From an uncultured Lachnospiraceae bacterium (lineage in GTDB: Bacteria; Bacillota; Clostridia; Lachnospirales; Lachnospiraceae): a DNA stretch of 64,000 nt. Shown one piece after another: positions 55,101 through 63,939 of this stretch. The notes under the pieces are model-generated. The model had not been told where the DNA came from, ran no database searches, and worked only from the letters and a program-made list of their open reading frames with translations. Each line of letters starts with the position of its first letter. Position 1 is the first letter of the stretch. Location of the stretch: NCBI GenBank assembly GCA_947564645.1, contig CANOCU010000014.1:1-64000 (forward strand), written 5' to 3'. The position numbers were made by a program, and so were the translations under genes.

Positions 55101-55859
55101 TTATCCGTATCTCCCCGCTATATAGTCCCTGGTCCTTGTGTCCTGCGCCCCGGAAAAAAGACGTTTCGTCCTGCCCTTCTCTATCACCTCCCCCGCCAGG
55201 AAGAAGGCGGTATCATCCGCCACCCGCGCAGCCTGCTGCATGTTGTGGGTGACGATCACGACGGTATAACTTCTTTTCAGCTGTAACAACAGTTCCTCGA
55301 TCTTAAGCGTGGAGGCCGGATCCAGCGCTGAGGTAGGTTCATCCATCAGTAATACTTCCGGCTCCACCGCCAGCGCGCGGGCGATGCACAGCCGCTGCTG
55401 CTGCCCGCCGGAAAGCCCGGCTGCCGGTTTCTTCAAACGGTCCTTTGTCTCCTCCCATATGGCCGCGCGTCTGAGGCTCCTCTCCACGACCGCATCCAGC
55501 CTGGCCCTGCTCTTCTCCCCGTGGATCCTTGGTCCGTAGGCGATATTGTCATAGATGCTCATGGGAAAAGGATTGGGCTGTTGGAATACCATGCCCACCC
55601 TTCTTCGCAGCGCCGTCATGTCCACGCCGGACGCATAAATATCCACGCCGTCCAGTCGTACCCGTCCCGTGATCCTGACTCCCTTCGTCAGATCGTTCAT
55701 CCGGTTCAACGCCTTTAAGAACGTGGATTTGCCGCAGCCGGAAGGCCCGATCAGCGCCGTCACCGCGTCCGCCCGGATGTCCATGGTGACCGCTTTTAAT
55801 GCATGATGGTTCCCGTAGTACAGATTCAGATCGGTCGTCTCTATCTTGATCCCATTCAT
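55101..55859 (-). CDS. pstB: Phosphate ABC transporter ATP-binding protein
   Basis: A 252-residue ATPase driving PstCA. Walker [11 protein letters not shown]-loop [20 protein letters not shown] (typical PstB), signature LSGGQQQR, Walker [15 protein letters not shown]-loop VTHN. It is last in the pst row, 36 bases after pstA. Confidence 0.96.
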   Translation of the reverse strand: MNGIKIETTDLNLYYGNHHALKAVTMDIRADAVTALIGPSGCGKSTFLKALNRMNDLTKGVRITGRVRLDGVDIYASGVDMTALRRRVGMVFQQPNPFPMSIYDNIAYGPRIHGEKSRARLDAVVERSLRRAAIWEETKDRLKKPAAGLSGGQQQRLCIARALAVEPEVLLMDEPTSALDPASTLKIEELLLQLKRSYTVVIVTHNMQQAARVADDTAFFLAGEVIEKGRTKRLFSGAQDTRTRDYIAGRYG

Positions 55860-55895
55860 AAGAACCCCTGCCTTCCTGTTCCCCTCCCCATCCGG

Positions 55896-56798
55896 TCACC
55901 GTGATATCCTATTCCATCTTCTGGTCAGAAGCTTCAGAAGGAGATTGAAGGCAAGCACCATACACAGCAGGACCGCCGCGATTCCGAAAGCCGTATCATA
56001 CTCCGCCCTCGCCATGCTCAGATACATCTGGATCGTGAGCGTGCCGCCCGACTCCATGATTTTATGAACCAAGCCGCTCCCGACGTCCGGCAGCAGATAA
56101 CCGCTCCCGGCCGTAAAAAGCAGCGCCGCCGATTCCCCCACGATACGTCCCACCGCCAGCAGGATGCCCGTCACGATGCCGGGCATGGCCGAGGGCAGCA
56201 GGATCGTACGGATCATATGCCATTTGGTGGCCCCCATACCGATGGCGCCGTCCCTGTAACCGTCCGGCACCGCCCGCAGCGCCTCCTGCGTGCTGCGCGT
56301 GATCAACGGCAGGATCATCAAAGACAATGTCAGCGCCCCCGTCAGGATCGAATAGCCAAGCCCGAGCGTGGTGCCGAAAAACACCATTCCAAACATTCCG
56401 AACACAATGGAGGGAATGCCCGTAAGCGTCTCCGTCGCAAATTCGATCAGCCGCACCGCTTTACAGGACGCCGCATACTCATTCAGCCAGACCGCCGCCC
56501 CCACGCCTGTCGGAACGGCTGCGATCAGCGTCAGCACCACAATATATACCGTATTGACCATATTTCCCGCAATGCCTACGGTTCCATTGACCACACTGGT
56601 CACCGTCGTAAAAAAGGGCAGATCGAGAACCGGAAAGCCTTTCGCGAAGACATAAAGGATGATTCCGGCAAGCACAAGCACCGCATAGAAGGCCGCAAGA
56701 TAGATCGCCGTATAGGCGACGGCATCCTTTATTCTCGCGTGCAGCAAGCCAAAGTCATGCCTGCATAAGCTGGCGGAATAGTTAACTTTTCTGGTCAT
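55896..56798 (-). CDS. pstA: Phosphate ABC transporter permease PstA
   Basis: A 300-residue membrane permease, start ATG 56798 (MTRKVNYSASLCRHD) with AAGGGAG about 10 bases upstream; a start ten codons earlier is possible. About six helices; the coupling motif is EALRAVPDGYRDGAIGMGATKWHMIRTILLPSA, and FATETLTGIPSIVFGMFGMV is typical of PstA. It pairs with PstC. 121 bases separate it from pstC, partly occupied by a duplication of the pstC end. Confidence 0.95.
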   Translation of the reverse strand: MTRKVNYSASLCRHDFGLLHARIKDAVAYTAIYLAAFYAVLVLAGIILYVFAKGFPVLDLPFFTTVTSVVNGTVGIAGNMVNTVYIVVLTLIAAVPTGVGAAVWLNEYAASCKAVRLIEFATETLTGIPSIVFGMFGMVFFGTTLGLGYSILTGALTLSLMILPLITRSTQEALRAVPDGYRDGAIGMGATKWHMIRTILLPSAMPGIVTGILLAVGRIVGESAALLFTAGSGYLLPDVGSGLVHKIMESGGTLTIQMYLSMARAEYDTAFGIAAVLLCMVLAFNLLLKLLTRRWNRISR

Positions 56799-56831
56799 GA
56801 CACTAAGCTCCCTTCCTGACATTGCCACTTT

Positions 56832-56931
56832 TGCCGGCTGTCGCCGCAGTGGCTCTCTTACGGTCCGTCTCGCTTTCGCAGACTGTTCCGTTCTGCCGGC
56901 TGCCGCCGCAGTGGCTCTCTTACGGTCCGTC
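56832..56931. repeat. 38-bp direct repeat duplicating the end of pstC
   Basis: TGCCGGCTG(T/C)CGCCGCAGTG...CGTC occurs at 56832-56869 and 56894-56931 (62-bp period, one mismatch). The second copy contains the pstC stop codon, so the 3' end of pstC has been duplicated into the spacer. Confidence 0.9.
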
Positions 56932-57888
56932 CGCTCCCCGCAGGATCCTGTGGAGCAGGATATTGACGATCATGATGAAGCCAAAGAGCACCAGCCCGAT
57001 CGTAAAGAGCGCCTGCCTGTGCAGTCCCTCCGCATATCCCATCTCACTGACGAGAGCCGTCGTCAGGAACCTGACGGAAGAAAAAGGCAGCGGCACATTC
57101 ACCGAACCGCCGGATACCAGATTGACTGCCATGGCTTCGCCCATTGCCCGGCCAACCCCCAGGACCACTGCCGTGACGATGCCCGGCCTGGCTGCCGGAA
57201 GGACTACCCGGAAGATCGTCTGGATCCTGGAAGCGCCAAGCGCCATGGAGGAAGCCCGCAGTTGTTCCGGCACCGCCCGCAGCGCGGTCTCACTGACGCT
57301 GATGACCGTGGGTAAGATCATCACCGCAAGCACCAGCGCCGCCGACAACAGATTGGCGCCGCCCGTAAACTGATGTGTCCCGGAACCGCGAAACAACCGC
57401 TGTTCCAGACGGTACATAAGCGGATTCAGGATCAGCATCCCAAGCAGGCCATAGACCACCGAGGGAATGCCGGCCAGCAGTTCTACCGCCGGCCGCACCA
57501 CCGCCGCCAGAGGCCGGGGCGCCACCTCTGCTAAGAAGACCGCCGTTAAGAGCGCCGCCGGCACCCCCAGAAGCACTGCCAGGGCCGTGCCCGCCACGGA
57601 CGATAAGATCACATACAGAATGCCGAAGGAAGGATCCGCCGCCGTTGGCTTCCACACAGAGGAAAACAAGATCTCCCTGACGCCCAGCCGACAGATCGCC
57701 GGCACGCCGTTGGCGATCATATACAGTGTGATCGCAAAGACTGCGAAGACCGCAAAGAAAGCACACACGGTAAAAACCGATTCGGCCAGGACTTCTATCC
57801 TTTGGGTATGACTTCTTTTTCCGGTAAGAGACATAGATGCCTCGCCCTGCGCTCTGTTATAATCTGCCTGCTGTAACCTGATATCCAT
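56920..57888 (-). CDS. pstC: Phosphate ABC transporter permease PstC
   Basis: A 322-residue permease with about six helices. Core features: VRPAVELLAGIPSVVYGLLGMLIL and ETALRAVPEQLRASSMALGASRIQTIFRVVLPAA with the EAA-type loop. Two possible starts: ATG 57888 (AGGAAG about 10 bases upstream) and ATG 57834 (GGCGAGG five bases upstream); the second would shorten the cytoplasmic N-terminus by 18 residues. 221 bases, mostly 9-bp repeats, separate it from pstS. Confidence 0.94.
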   Translation of the reverse strand: MDIRLQQADYNRAQGEASMSLTGKRSHTQRIEVLAESVFTVCAFFAVFAVFAITLYMIANGVPAICRLGVREILFSSVWKPTAADPSFGILYVILSSVAGTALAVLLGVPAALLTAVFLAEVAPRPLAAVVRPAVELLAGIPSVVYGLLGMLILNPLMYRLEQRLFRGSGTHQFTGGANLLSAALVLAVMILPTVISVSETALRAVPEQLRASSMALGASRIQTIFRVVLPAARPGIVTAVVLGVGRAMGEAMAVNLVSGGSVNVPLPFSSVRFLTTALVSEMGYAEGLHRQALFTIGLVLFGFIMIVNILLHRILRGADGP

Positions 57889-57906
57889 ATGCCGATGCTT
57901 CCTGCT

Positions 57907-58043
57907 TTCTGATTGTTCTGATTTTTTCTAATCCTTCTGGTCTTTCTGGTCTTTCTAATCCTTCTGATTCTTTTAATCTTTCTGATTCTTTCTAATCTTA
58001 CTGATCTTACTACTCTTTCCGGTTTTTCTAATTGTTCTCAGTT
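57907..58043. repeat. About fifteen 9-bp tandem repeats between pstS and pstC
   Basis: Units with consensus TTCTRATCY follow each other from 57907 to 58043 with two single-base insertions (57925, 57989). On the pst mRNA this is a G/A-rich unstructured spacer. No stable terminator or processing hairpin is visible in the pstS-pstC gap. Confidence 0.9.
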
Positions 58044-58109
58044 TTCCTGCAAATCTTTGATCCTGTTTGTGCTTTCTCGTCCGGCCACAAACATTCTGCC
58101 GTAAAACAC

Positions 58110-58985
58110 TCACGGACGATCCGGCACGATCAGTCCTGCGGACCGCATCATTTCCCGTCCCTCTTTTGTCTGCAGCCAGACGAAGATCTCCTGCACCTGC
58201 CTGTTCTGCTCTCCGATCTCCCCCTTCGTCACCAGAAAAAAAGACCGGCACAGCGGATAGCTGCCTGTCTTCACCTTCTCTTCTGCCGCTTCTGTGCCGT
58301 CCAAAGACAGCACACGCACCGTATCATCTACTATATCGAAAGAGACATATCCCACCGCGCCGGGTGTGGCGGCGACCCGTGCAAGCACTGCCCCCTCCGA
58401 ATCCAGTTCATTTGCATAACAGCACTGCTCCTTTACACCCAGCAGTTCCTCAAAAGCGCTTCGGGTGCCGCTCCCGGCCTCCCGGCCTGCCACTACGACC
58501 GGCTGTTTCCTGCCGCCAAGCTCCTGCCAGTCTCTGATCCGCCCTGTGTAGAGATCCATAAGCTGCTTCGTTGTCAATGACGTCACCGGGTTATCCGCAT
58601 CCGTAATGACCGCAATACCGTCCAGTGCAATGGCATAAGCTGCCGCTCCGGATGCCTTCTCCGCCTCTGTCAGCATTCTGGAAGAAATCCCGATATCCGC
58701 CCGGCCGGACAGCACCGCCTGCACCCCGGCCGAAGAGCCCATAAATTCCGCCGTCACCGTCACATCCGGATGCGCCTTGCCGTAACACTCCGAAAGCATA
58801 TTGGCAAACTTCTCCATGGAAGTGGAGCCTGCCAGGACCACTGACTTAGACGGCGGCAGAACCGACTGCCGCTGCGATCTCCATGCACCGCCGCAAACCC
58901 ACAGCAAAAGCATCAAAAGCCCCGTCGCCATAAACGCTGTCACGCTCCCTGCCGGTCTTGCCGTAAAACGTTTCCCAATCTTCAA
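58110..58985 (-). CDS. pstS: Phosphate-binding protein PstS
   Basis: A 291-residue extracellular binding protein. Basic N-terminus and hydrophobic segment (about 19-33, AFMATGLLMLLLWVCGG) with Cys31 as a possible but poor lipobox (WVC). The mature part shows VVLAGSTSMEKFANML, FMGSSAGVQAVLSGRADIGISSR and VVVAGREAGSGTRSAFEELLG, the residues holding phosphate in PstS. Start codon appears to be TTG 58985, nine bases after GAGG; no ATG fits. First gene of the pst row. Confidence 0.92.
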   Translation of the reverse strand: MKIGKRFTARPAGSVTAFMATGLLMLLLWVCGGAWRSQRQSVLPPSKSVVLAGSTSMEKFANMLSECYGKAHPDVTVTAEFMGSSAGVQAVLSGRADIGISSRMLTEAEKASGAAAYAIALDGIAVITDADNPVTSLTTKQLMDLYTGRIRDWQELGGRKQPVVVAGREAGSGTRSAFEELLGVKEQCCYANELDSEGAVLARVAATPGAVGYVSFDIVDDTVRVLSLDGTEAAEEKVKTGSYPLCRSFFLVTKGEIGEQNRQVQEIFVWLQTKEGREMMRSAGLIVPDRP

Positions 58986-59046
58986 CTGTACAACCTCATA
59001 TCTGCATCTACCCTGTTTCCATCTTACAGCAGAGTGCGCCCGGAGA

Positions 59047-59112
59047 CCTTCTTCCCTGTTCTCTATACCCTATGTGCCGCCTTCTTCCCCGTTCTCTATA
59101 GCCTATGCGCCG
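59047..59112. repeat. 33-bp tandem direct repeat
   Basis: Units 59047-59079 and 59080-59112 differ at only three positions (CCTTCTTCCC(T/C)GTTCTC...). They lie in the 225-base spacer between pstS and the permease gene; no gene is supported there. Confidence 0.85.
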
Positions 59113-59210
59113 CCCTCTTGTCTGCATTCCAACTTTTCGATACGGCTGCAAGACAGTCCCGCTCTGTCTTCTTAATATCTGCCATTTCCTTCCCTGCGCT
59201 GTCGCAAATT

Positions 59211-61127
59211 CTAATCCTTCTGGCAGATGCCCGCATTCCTCCGGTAAAGGATTACCGAAGACAGATAAAACAGACAGGAAAACGACAGAATGATCAGCAC
59301 GCTCACACCATAGACCGGCATAAGATTCGCCGTCATCAGCTTTTCCAGCGCATGTACGGAAAACCAGGCGGAAATGACCATCAGCAAGAACGGACAGACA
59401 TACGCCATGCACAGCTCCATGGCGACGGCACGGCCCAACACGATGGAAGAAACACCCAGCTTCCTTAACACCGCGTACCGCTCCTTTTCCTCGAAAGCAT
59501 CATTGTACAGCTTCATAAACAGCACACTCCCGCTGGCCAGCACGAATACCAGGAACATAAAGACCGCCACCGCATAAAGGACCCTCGCCCATTCAATCTC
59601 ATCACTGTTCGGATCATTCCCATTCACACCCGTATAGTGTTCCTCCGTATTGTGCTCCATCAGGGCAGAAAGCGCATCCAGTGATTTTGCAAACCGGCTG
59701 TCATCCGCAATTTTATAATTGCAGGTATACAGTTCCAGTCCAATCGGCAGAAGCCTTTCATACTCCCGGTCATTGATCAGATAGAGGCAGATCTGCTCCC
59801 GCAGTTTGCCAAGATACGGGACACAGGTCTGCGCGATCTCCCGATACGTTTTCCCGTTACAGGTAACTGTCCGGCCCGAATGGTCGGTGATAAACGACAT
59901 CATATAAAGCTTTTCCACAGAGATGATCTCGTCGTCCGCCGGCTCCGGCAGCGTAAACTCCATGCCTGCATCCTTTGCCAGCGCCTTTATGGAGGAATAA
60001 GGCAGAAAAGCGTAGCTGGTCTGCTGATAGACCGTATCAAACCGGGCGCTGTCCACGATCAGCAGCGGCGTCTGTGTCTCATACACGATCTCATTGTCCT
60101 GCCCGATCAAAGCTGCGCCTTCCTGCAGCAACCCCGGTTCATTTCCCAACAATTGAAAAGTATACGTATTGCTGTAGGTGACCATATTCTCATACTGGGC
60201 TTTCATGGCAAATCCTGTAGCCAGCGCCGAAACCGCGCAGAGCATCAGCACACAGGTCATGGCATAAGTCCGGTAATTCTTTTTCATGCGAAAGGTCACA
60301 TTGTTGATCCACAACGCCCGCTCCTTCCTGTAGAGGAAAGGCTTACAGTCTGCCAAAAGCCCGAACAGCAGCGGTATAAAACCGCCGAAGACCAGATAGA
60401 TTCCGGCCACCACCAGAATCACCGCCAGGAGAAGATTCTGGATCACTTCCATGCCGCCTTCCCTGACCGCCGCGTAATATCCTGCCGACAAGACTGCAGT
60501 ACCGAGGATCGTCTTCGCCGCCAGGATGAGGGGCTTTATCCGCACATGCTCGTTCTGCCTCGAGGCCGAGATCATCTCCAGCACACTGCTCCTGACGATA
60601 TTTGCATATCCTTTCACGGCAAAGAGCAGATACATACCACAGAAAATGCCTGTCGTGAGAATCAACGGCTCCGCCGCAAACCGAAAACTAAGCCTCACAT
60701 CAATCTCCGAGACGGCTCCCAGTATCATCTGGAAAAGATTTGTCGTTGCAGCGCCAAAGATCATGCCGATCATCAATGCCGCAAAACCCGTCATCAGCGT
60801 TTCCACCATATACAGTCGGCCGATCCGCCGGTTGGTCAGCCCCATAAAAACATAAATGCCGATTTCCTTCTTGCGCTTCGTCAGAAAAACATTGGTGGAA
60901 TACCAGATAAAGAAAAACATAAAACAACACAGTACAAAAGAGACCGCCGATACCACCATATTCACATGGCCCCGGTTCTGCTCCTGCATCGTCACGAACG
61001 CATCCGTGAAGATCAGATTCAGGAAATTCAAAAGGATCAGCACCGTAAACGCCAGGGAGAAGATCAGGGAAAAATAATTGCGCAGATTTGCCCGGAAATT
61101 CCGGAACGCCATTCTAACAATACTCAT
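59211..61127 (-). CDS. BceB/VraG-like ABC transporter permease
   Basis: A 638-residue FtsX-type permease: N-terminal AFRNFRANLRNYFSLIFSLAF, ten predicted helices and a large external domain between helices 7 and 8 (about 310-510), the peptide-sensing part in Bce systems. Its start overlaps the ATPase stop by four bases (ATGA). Such permeases both detoxify cell-wall peptides like bacitracin and signal to the BceS-type kinase. Confidence 0.88.
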   Translation of the reverse strand: MSIVRMAFRNFRANLRNYFSLIFSLAFTVLILLNFLNLIFTDAFVTMQEQNRGHVNMVVSAVSFVLCCFMFFFIWYSTNVFLTKRKKEIGIYVFMGLTNRRIGRLYMVETLMTGFAALMIGMIFGAATTNLFQMILGAVSEIDVRLSFRFAAEPLILTTGIFCGMYLLFAVKGYANIVRSSVLEMISASRQNEHVRIKPLILAAKTILGTAVLSAGYYAAVREGGMEVIQNLLLAVILVVAGIYLVFGGFIPLLFGLLADCKPFLYRKERALWINNVTFRMKKNYRTYAMTCVLMLCAVSALATGFAMKAQYENMVTYSNTYTFQLLGNEPGLLQEGAALIGQDNEIVYETQTPLLIVDSARFDTVYQQTSYAFLPYSSIKALAKDAGMEFTLPEPADDEIISVEKLYMMSFITDHSGRTVTCNGKTYREIAQTCVPYLGKLREQICLYLINDREYERLLPIGLELYTCNYKIADDSRFAKSLDALSALMEHNTEEHYTGVNGNDPNSDEIEWARVLYAVAVFMFLVFVLASGSVLFMKLYNDAFEEKERYAVLRKLGVSSIVLGRAVAMELCMAYVCPFLLMVISAWFSVHALEKLMTANLMPVYGVSVLIILSFSCLFYLSSVILYRRNAGICQKD

Positions 61128-62026
61128 GCCCTGTCACCTCCCATGGAAGCCTGCACGTCGATGATCCGGTCATAGAACTCTCTTCTGTCACCGCCCCTGC
61201 TCAGTCTGCACTTGACCGTGCCGTCATTCAGAATATATACGTCCTTCGCCCAGGAAGCCGCATAAGCGTCATGCGTCACCATCAGGATGGTGGCCTGCTT
61301 CCTGTCGTTCACCATCTGGAAACAGCGCAGAAGTTCCTTCCCCGCTTTCGAATCCAGCGCGCCCGTAGGTTCGTCGGCAAACAGGATCTCCGGGTCTGTA
61401 ATCAGCGCCCTGCAGACCGCGCCCCTCTGCCTTTGTCCGCCCGACAGCTGATACGGATATTTGGACAAGTGTTCCTCCAACCCGAACATACGGCCAAGCT
61501 CGAACGTCCGCTCAATACACCTTTTTGCAGGAACACCGTTCAAAGACAGCGGCAGGGCAATGTTGTCCTGCAAAGTCATCGTATCTAACAGATTGTAATC
61601 CTGAAAGACAAATCCGATCTTGTCCCGGCGCAGCTTCGATAACTCCTGGTTGGAAATACCGGCAATATTCTTCCCGTCCAGAATCACCTGCCCCTGGGTG
61701 GGCTTGTCGATGGACGACAGGATGTTGAGCAGCGTCGTCTTGCCGGAACCGCTGGGCCCCATAATGGCAATAAAGTCATTCTTCAGAATCGTAAGATCGA
61801 TCCCCTTGAGGGCCTGGGTGCGGAATCCTTTCGCGCCGTAGTCCTTGGTGAGATTTCTGATCTCCAGGATCGTTTCTTTGTCCGCTCCGCTGTTTACTGC
61901 TTTGTTCGATGATCTGTCTGCTGTTTCGTTCCCTGATCCGCTTGTTATACTGCTCATCGATCCACTTACCACTTCATTCGATGATGCGGTTTTTGTTTGA
62001 TTCATTTTATTTGTTATTTTTTTCAT
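61124..62026 (-). CDS. BceA-like ABC transporter ATP-binding protein
   Basis: A 300-residue ATPase. A Ser/Asn/Thr-rich leader of about 50 residues precedes the domain. Walker A GPSGSGKTT, Q-loop FQDYNLLDTMTLQDN, signature LSGGQRQRGAVCRAL, Walker B ILFADEPTGALD, H-loop VTHDAY. GGAGG lies upstream of ATG 62026; the leader's low complexity leaves later Met codons as alternative starts. Confidence 0.92.
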   Translation of the reverse strand: MKKITNKMNQTKTASSNEVVSGSMSSITSGSGNETADRSSNKAVNSGADKETILEIRNLTKDYGAKGFRTQALKGIDLTILKNDFIAIMGPSGSGKTTLLNILSSIDKPTQGQVILDGKNIAGISNQELSKLRRDKIGFVFQDYNLLDTMTLQDNIALPLSLNGVPAKRCIERTFELGRMFGLEEHLSKYPYQLSGGQRQRGAVCRALITDPEILFADEPTGALDSKAGKELLRCFQMVNDRKQATILMVTHDAYAASWAKDVYILNDGTVKCRLSRGGDRREFYDRIIDVQASMGGDRA

Positions 62027-62158
62027 AGAATCCCGGTTTCCTCCGCTCTTACTGTTTTCTGATGATCTGCGGTATTTCGAAATCCCTGTCCCGTTCCCGG
62101 GATCCGTGCCGCAGCACCGCTTTGATCGTCATTGTCTGTTATGACATTTACTATAGCT

Positions 62159-62202
62159 ATTATAAGAAACCGGCCGTCAGAAATCCTTACAGTAACCTTA
62201 CA
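62159..62202 (-). promoter_or_regulatory. Putative regulator-activated promoter of the ABC genes
   Basis: Perfect -10 TATAAT (62159-62164) without a normal -35; instead TGTAAGG is repeated with 11-bp spacing at 62185-62191 and 62196-62202, i.e. at and just upstream of the -35 position. This fits an OmpR-family activator site, presumably for the regulator encoded upstream. Confidence 0.6.
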
Positions 62203-63172
62203 AAAAAAGCGGCAGCTCAATCCGAAACCGGGTATACGCTCCAAAGACACTCTCCACACTGATGGCATGTCCCAGCTTCTCCAGAATGACGGACACTATA
62301 TATAACCCCATTCCTGTGGATTTATATCTGCCGTTATGGTTATTGTTCCCCGTATAACCCTTTTCAAAAATCCGGCGAATGTCGCTGTCCCGGATCCCCT
62401 CACCGTTATCCTCCACATACAGCCAAATCTGTTCCTTCTCCCTTCTGCTCCACAGCCTGAGCACCGGATGGGGCCCGCAGTATTTGAGCGCATTATCGAT
62501 CAGCTGATCCAGTACATAGACAAGCCAGGACCGGTCCGTACAGACACACGCCTCCTCCACCTGCATTTCGACCGTAACCTGTTTCCGGATCAGGAAAAAG
62601 CGATTGTTGCGAAGAGACGTCCTCACACATTCTGCCAGGCTGATCCTACCCACCTGTAAGTCGAACAGACTGCTCTGCAGCTTACATCCGAGCAGAGCAG
62701 AACGCAGCTGCAGATTGATCCGCTCCAGCTGCTCCTGCAGTTCCCGTTTTTCTTCCGTATCCTCCAGTTTTTCCACTAAGAGCATGGCTGCCGCCAGAGG
62801 CGTCTTGACTTCGTGGCACCAACGGGCGATAGAGTCCTCCAGTTCACAATTCAGGTCAAACTGCTCGCAGAATTTGTCCTCCAGAACAGAAAGGTCATGC
62901 CGGATGATATCCATATTTTCCAGATCGGCACCGCAGCTTTGCCAGATCAAATAGTCCTCTGCAAGCAGGCTCTGCCGTCTTCTTTGCACCGCCCTGTACT
63001 GCCCATACCGGACGGCTATGGCCAGAAGCAGGCTCAGTCCCACCAGAAAATCCAGATAAAACAGATACGTCCGTTCCACCTGCGGCAGAAGAAACAGAAA
63101 ATACAGATTATAAGCCAAACATAAAAGGGCACAGCCCAAAAGCCATGTCCCGTTCTTCCTTAAAAACTTCAT
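62198..63172 (-). CDS. BceS-like intramembrane-sensing histidine kinase
   Basis: A 324-residue kinase from ATG 63172 (MKFLRKNGTWLLG), overlapping the regulator stop (ATGA). Two close membrane helices (about 9-27 and 37-54) with almost no external loop mark the intramembrane-sensing class. DHp: RWCHEVKTPLAAAMLLVEKL; ATPase: DQLIDNALKYCG, VEDNGEGIRDSDIRRIFEKGYTG, STGMGLYIVSVILEKLG. It presumably needs the BceAB transporter for sensing. Confidence 0.9.
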   Translation of the reverse strand: MKFLRKNGTWLLGCALLCLAYNLYFLFLLPQVERTYLFYLDFLVGLSLLLAIAVRYGQYRAVQRRRQSLLAEDYLIWQSCGADLENMDIIRHDLSVLEDKFCEQFDLNCELEDSIARWCHEVKTPLAAAMLLVEKLEDTEEKRELQEQLERINLQLRSALLGCKLQSSLFDLQVGRISLAECVRTSLRNNRFFLIRKQVTVEMQVEEACVCTDRSWLVYVLDQLIDNALKYCGPHPVLRLWSRREKEQIWLYVEDNGEGIRDSDIRRIFEKGYTGNNNHNGRYKSTGMGLYIVSVILEKLGHAISVESVFGAYTRFRIELPLFL

Positions 63173-63861
63173 ATGATATAGTATCCCTGCCCTTTCTTTG
63201 TCTCGATCAGCGGCTCTTTGCAAATCTCCTGCAGCCTGCTCCGCAGACGGCTTATGCAGGTGGTCAGCGCTGCGTCTGAAATGAATTCGTCCGTATCCCA
63301 TAGAACCGTCATCAGCTGTTCCCTGGACACGATCCCCGGCCTTCGCTCCACCAGACAGTCCAGAACTTTCTTCTCCATCCTGGTCAGCTCCACAACCCCG
63401 CTCCCACAGATCAGAGACAACGTGTCCTGGTCGAAATACAGCCCCTCTTTAAGCCGGATCCTGTCTTTGACTTTATACTGATAAGTTCGGCGCAGAACCG
63501 CCTCCACCTTGGCCTTCAGGAATTCCAGGTGAAACGGCTTCTCCACATAATCGTCCCCTCCCTGCGTGATGGCCATGATCTTATCCCGGTCATCATCTCT
63601 GCCGCTGATAAAAACGATCGGTGCCTGGGAATACTCCCTGATCTTCCTGCACCAGTAAAATCCATCAAAGCAGGGAAGACTAATGTCAAGCAGAATCAGC
63701 TGCGGATGTATCCGGTCATACTCCTCTGTCACATGATCAAAACAAGTCACATTCCTGACAATATAATCCCACTTTTCAAAGAAAGCTTTGATCTCCCGTG
63801 ACAGGATCGCATCATCTTCTACAAGCATAAGCGTTATGGTGCCGCTGCCTTCTGTTTCCAT
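63169..63861 (-). CDS. BceR-like response regulator
   Basis: A 230-residue OmpR-family regulator from ATG 63861 (METEGSGTITLMLVEDD), with AAGGGAAGAG upstream. Receiver: LVEDDAILSREI, phosphoacceptor in LILLDISLPCFDG, and EKPFHLEFLKAKVEAVLRR; winged helix: VELTRMEKKVLDCL, LTTCISRLRSRLQEI, ETKKGQGYYII. It leads the transcript that runs through the kinase; the ABC genes follow after a separate promoter. Confidence 0.92.
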   Translation of the reverse strand: METEGSGTITLMLVEDDAILSREIKAFFEKWDYIVRNVTCFDHVTEEYDRIHPQLILLDISLPCFDGFYWCRKIREYSQAPIVFISGRDDDRDKIMAITQGGDDYVEKPFHLEFLKAKVEAVLRRTYQYKVKDRIRLKEGLYFDQDTLSLICGSGVVELTRMEKKVLDCLVERRPGIVSREQLMTVLWDTDEFISDAALTTCISRLRSRLQEICKEPLIETKKGQGYYII

Positions 63862-63880
63862 ATAACTCTTCCCTTCTTGC

Positions 63881-63937
63881 TCAATGCGCGAATTTGGGCG
63901 CAAGCACAAATTCGCCTGTGAAAAATTTATTTTTCAC
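63881..63937 (-). CDS. Possible 18-residue leader ORF before the bceR-like gene
   Basis: GTG 63935-63937, four bases after GAGGGAG, opens a frame reading MKNKFFTGEFVLAPKFAH and stopping at TGA 63881-63883, 20 bases before the regulator's ATG. It coincides with two inverted repeats, so it may be a chance ORF within a repeat element or a regulatory leader peptide. Confidence 0.3.
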   Translation of the reverse strand: MKNKFFTGEFVLAPKFAH

Positions 63938-63939
63938 AG
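63888..63939. repeat. Two adjacent inverted repeats upstream of the bceR-like gene
   Basis: GCGAATTTG (63888-63896) pairs with CAAATTCGC (63907-63915), and directly next to it CTGTGAAAAAT (63916-63926) pairs perfectly with ATTTTTCACAG (63929-63939). Both are exact. The A/T-rich hairpin is followed by no coding gene up to base 64000. Confidence 0.85.

Noticed and set aside
54968-58043. Repeats considered as a CRISPR array
   Set aside because: Units are 9, 25 or 38 bp without unique spacers of constant length and no cas gene is near.
57973-58251. 92-codon minus-strand frame over the end of pstS and the 9-bp array
   Set aside because: It mostly overlaps pstS in another frame; the Lys/Arg repeats come from the tandem array.
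59008-59412. 134-codon minus-strand frame covering the 33-bp repeat
   Set aside because: Most of it overlaps the end of the permease gene in another frame and it lacks a ribosome binding site.
59880-61175. 431-codon plus-strand frame in the permease gene
   Set aside because: His/Arg/Gln-rich translation typical of an antisense shadow of a membrane protein gene.
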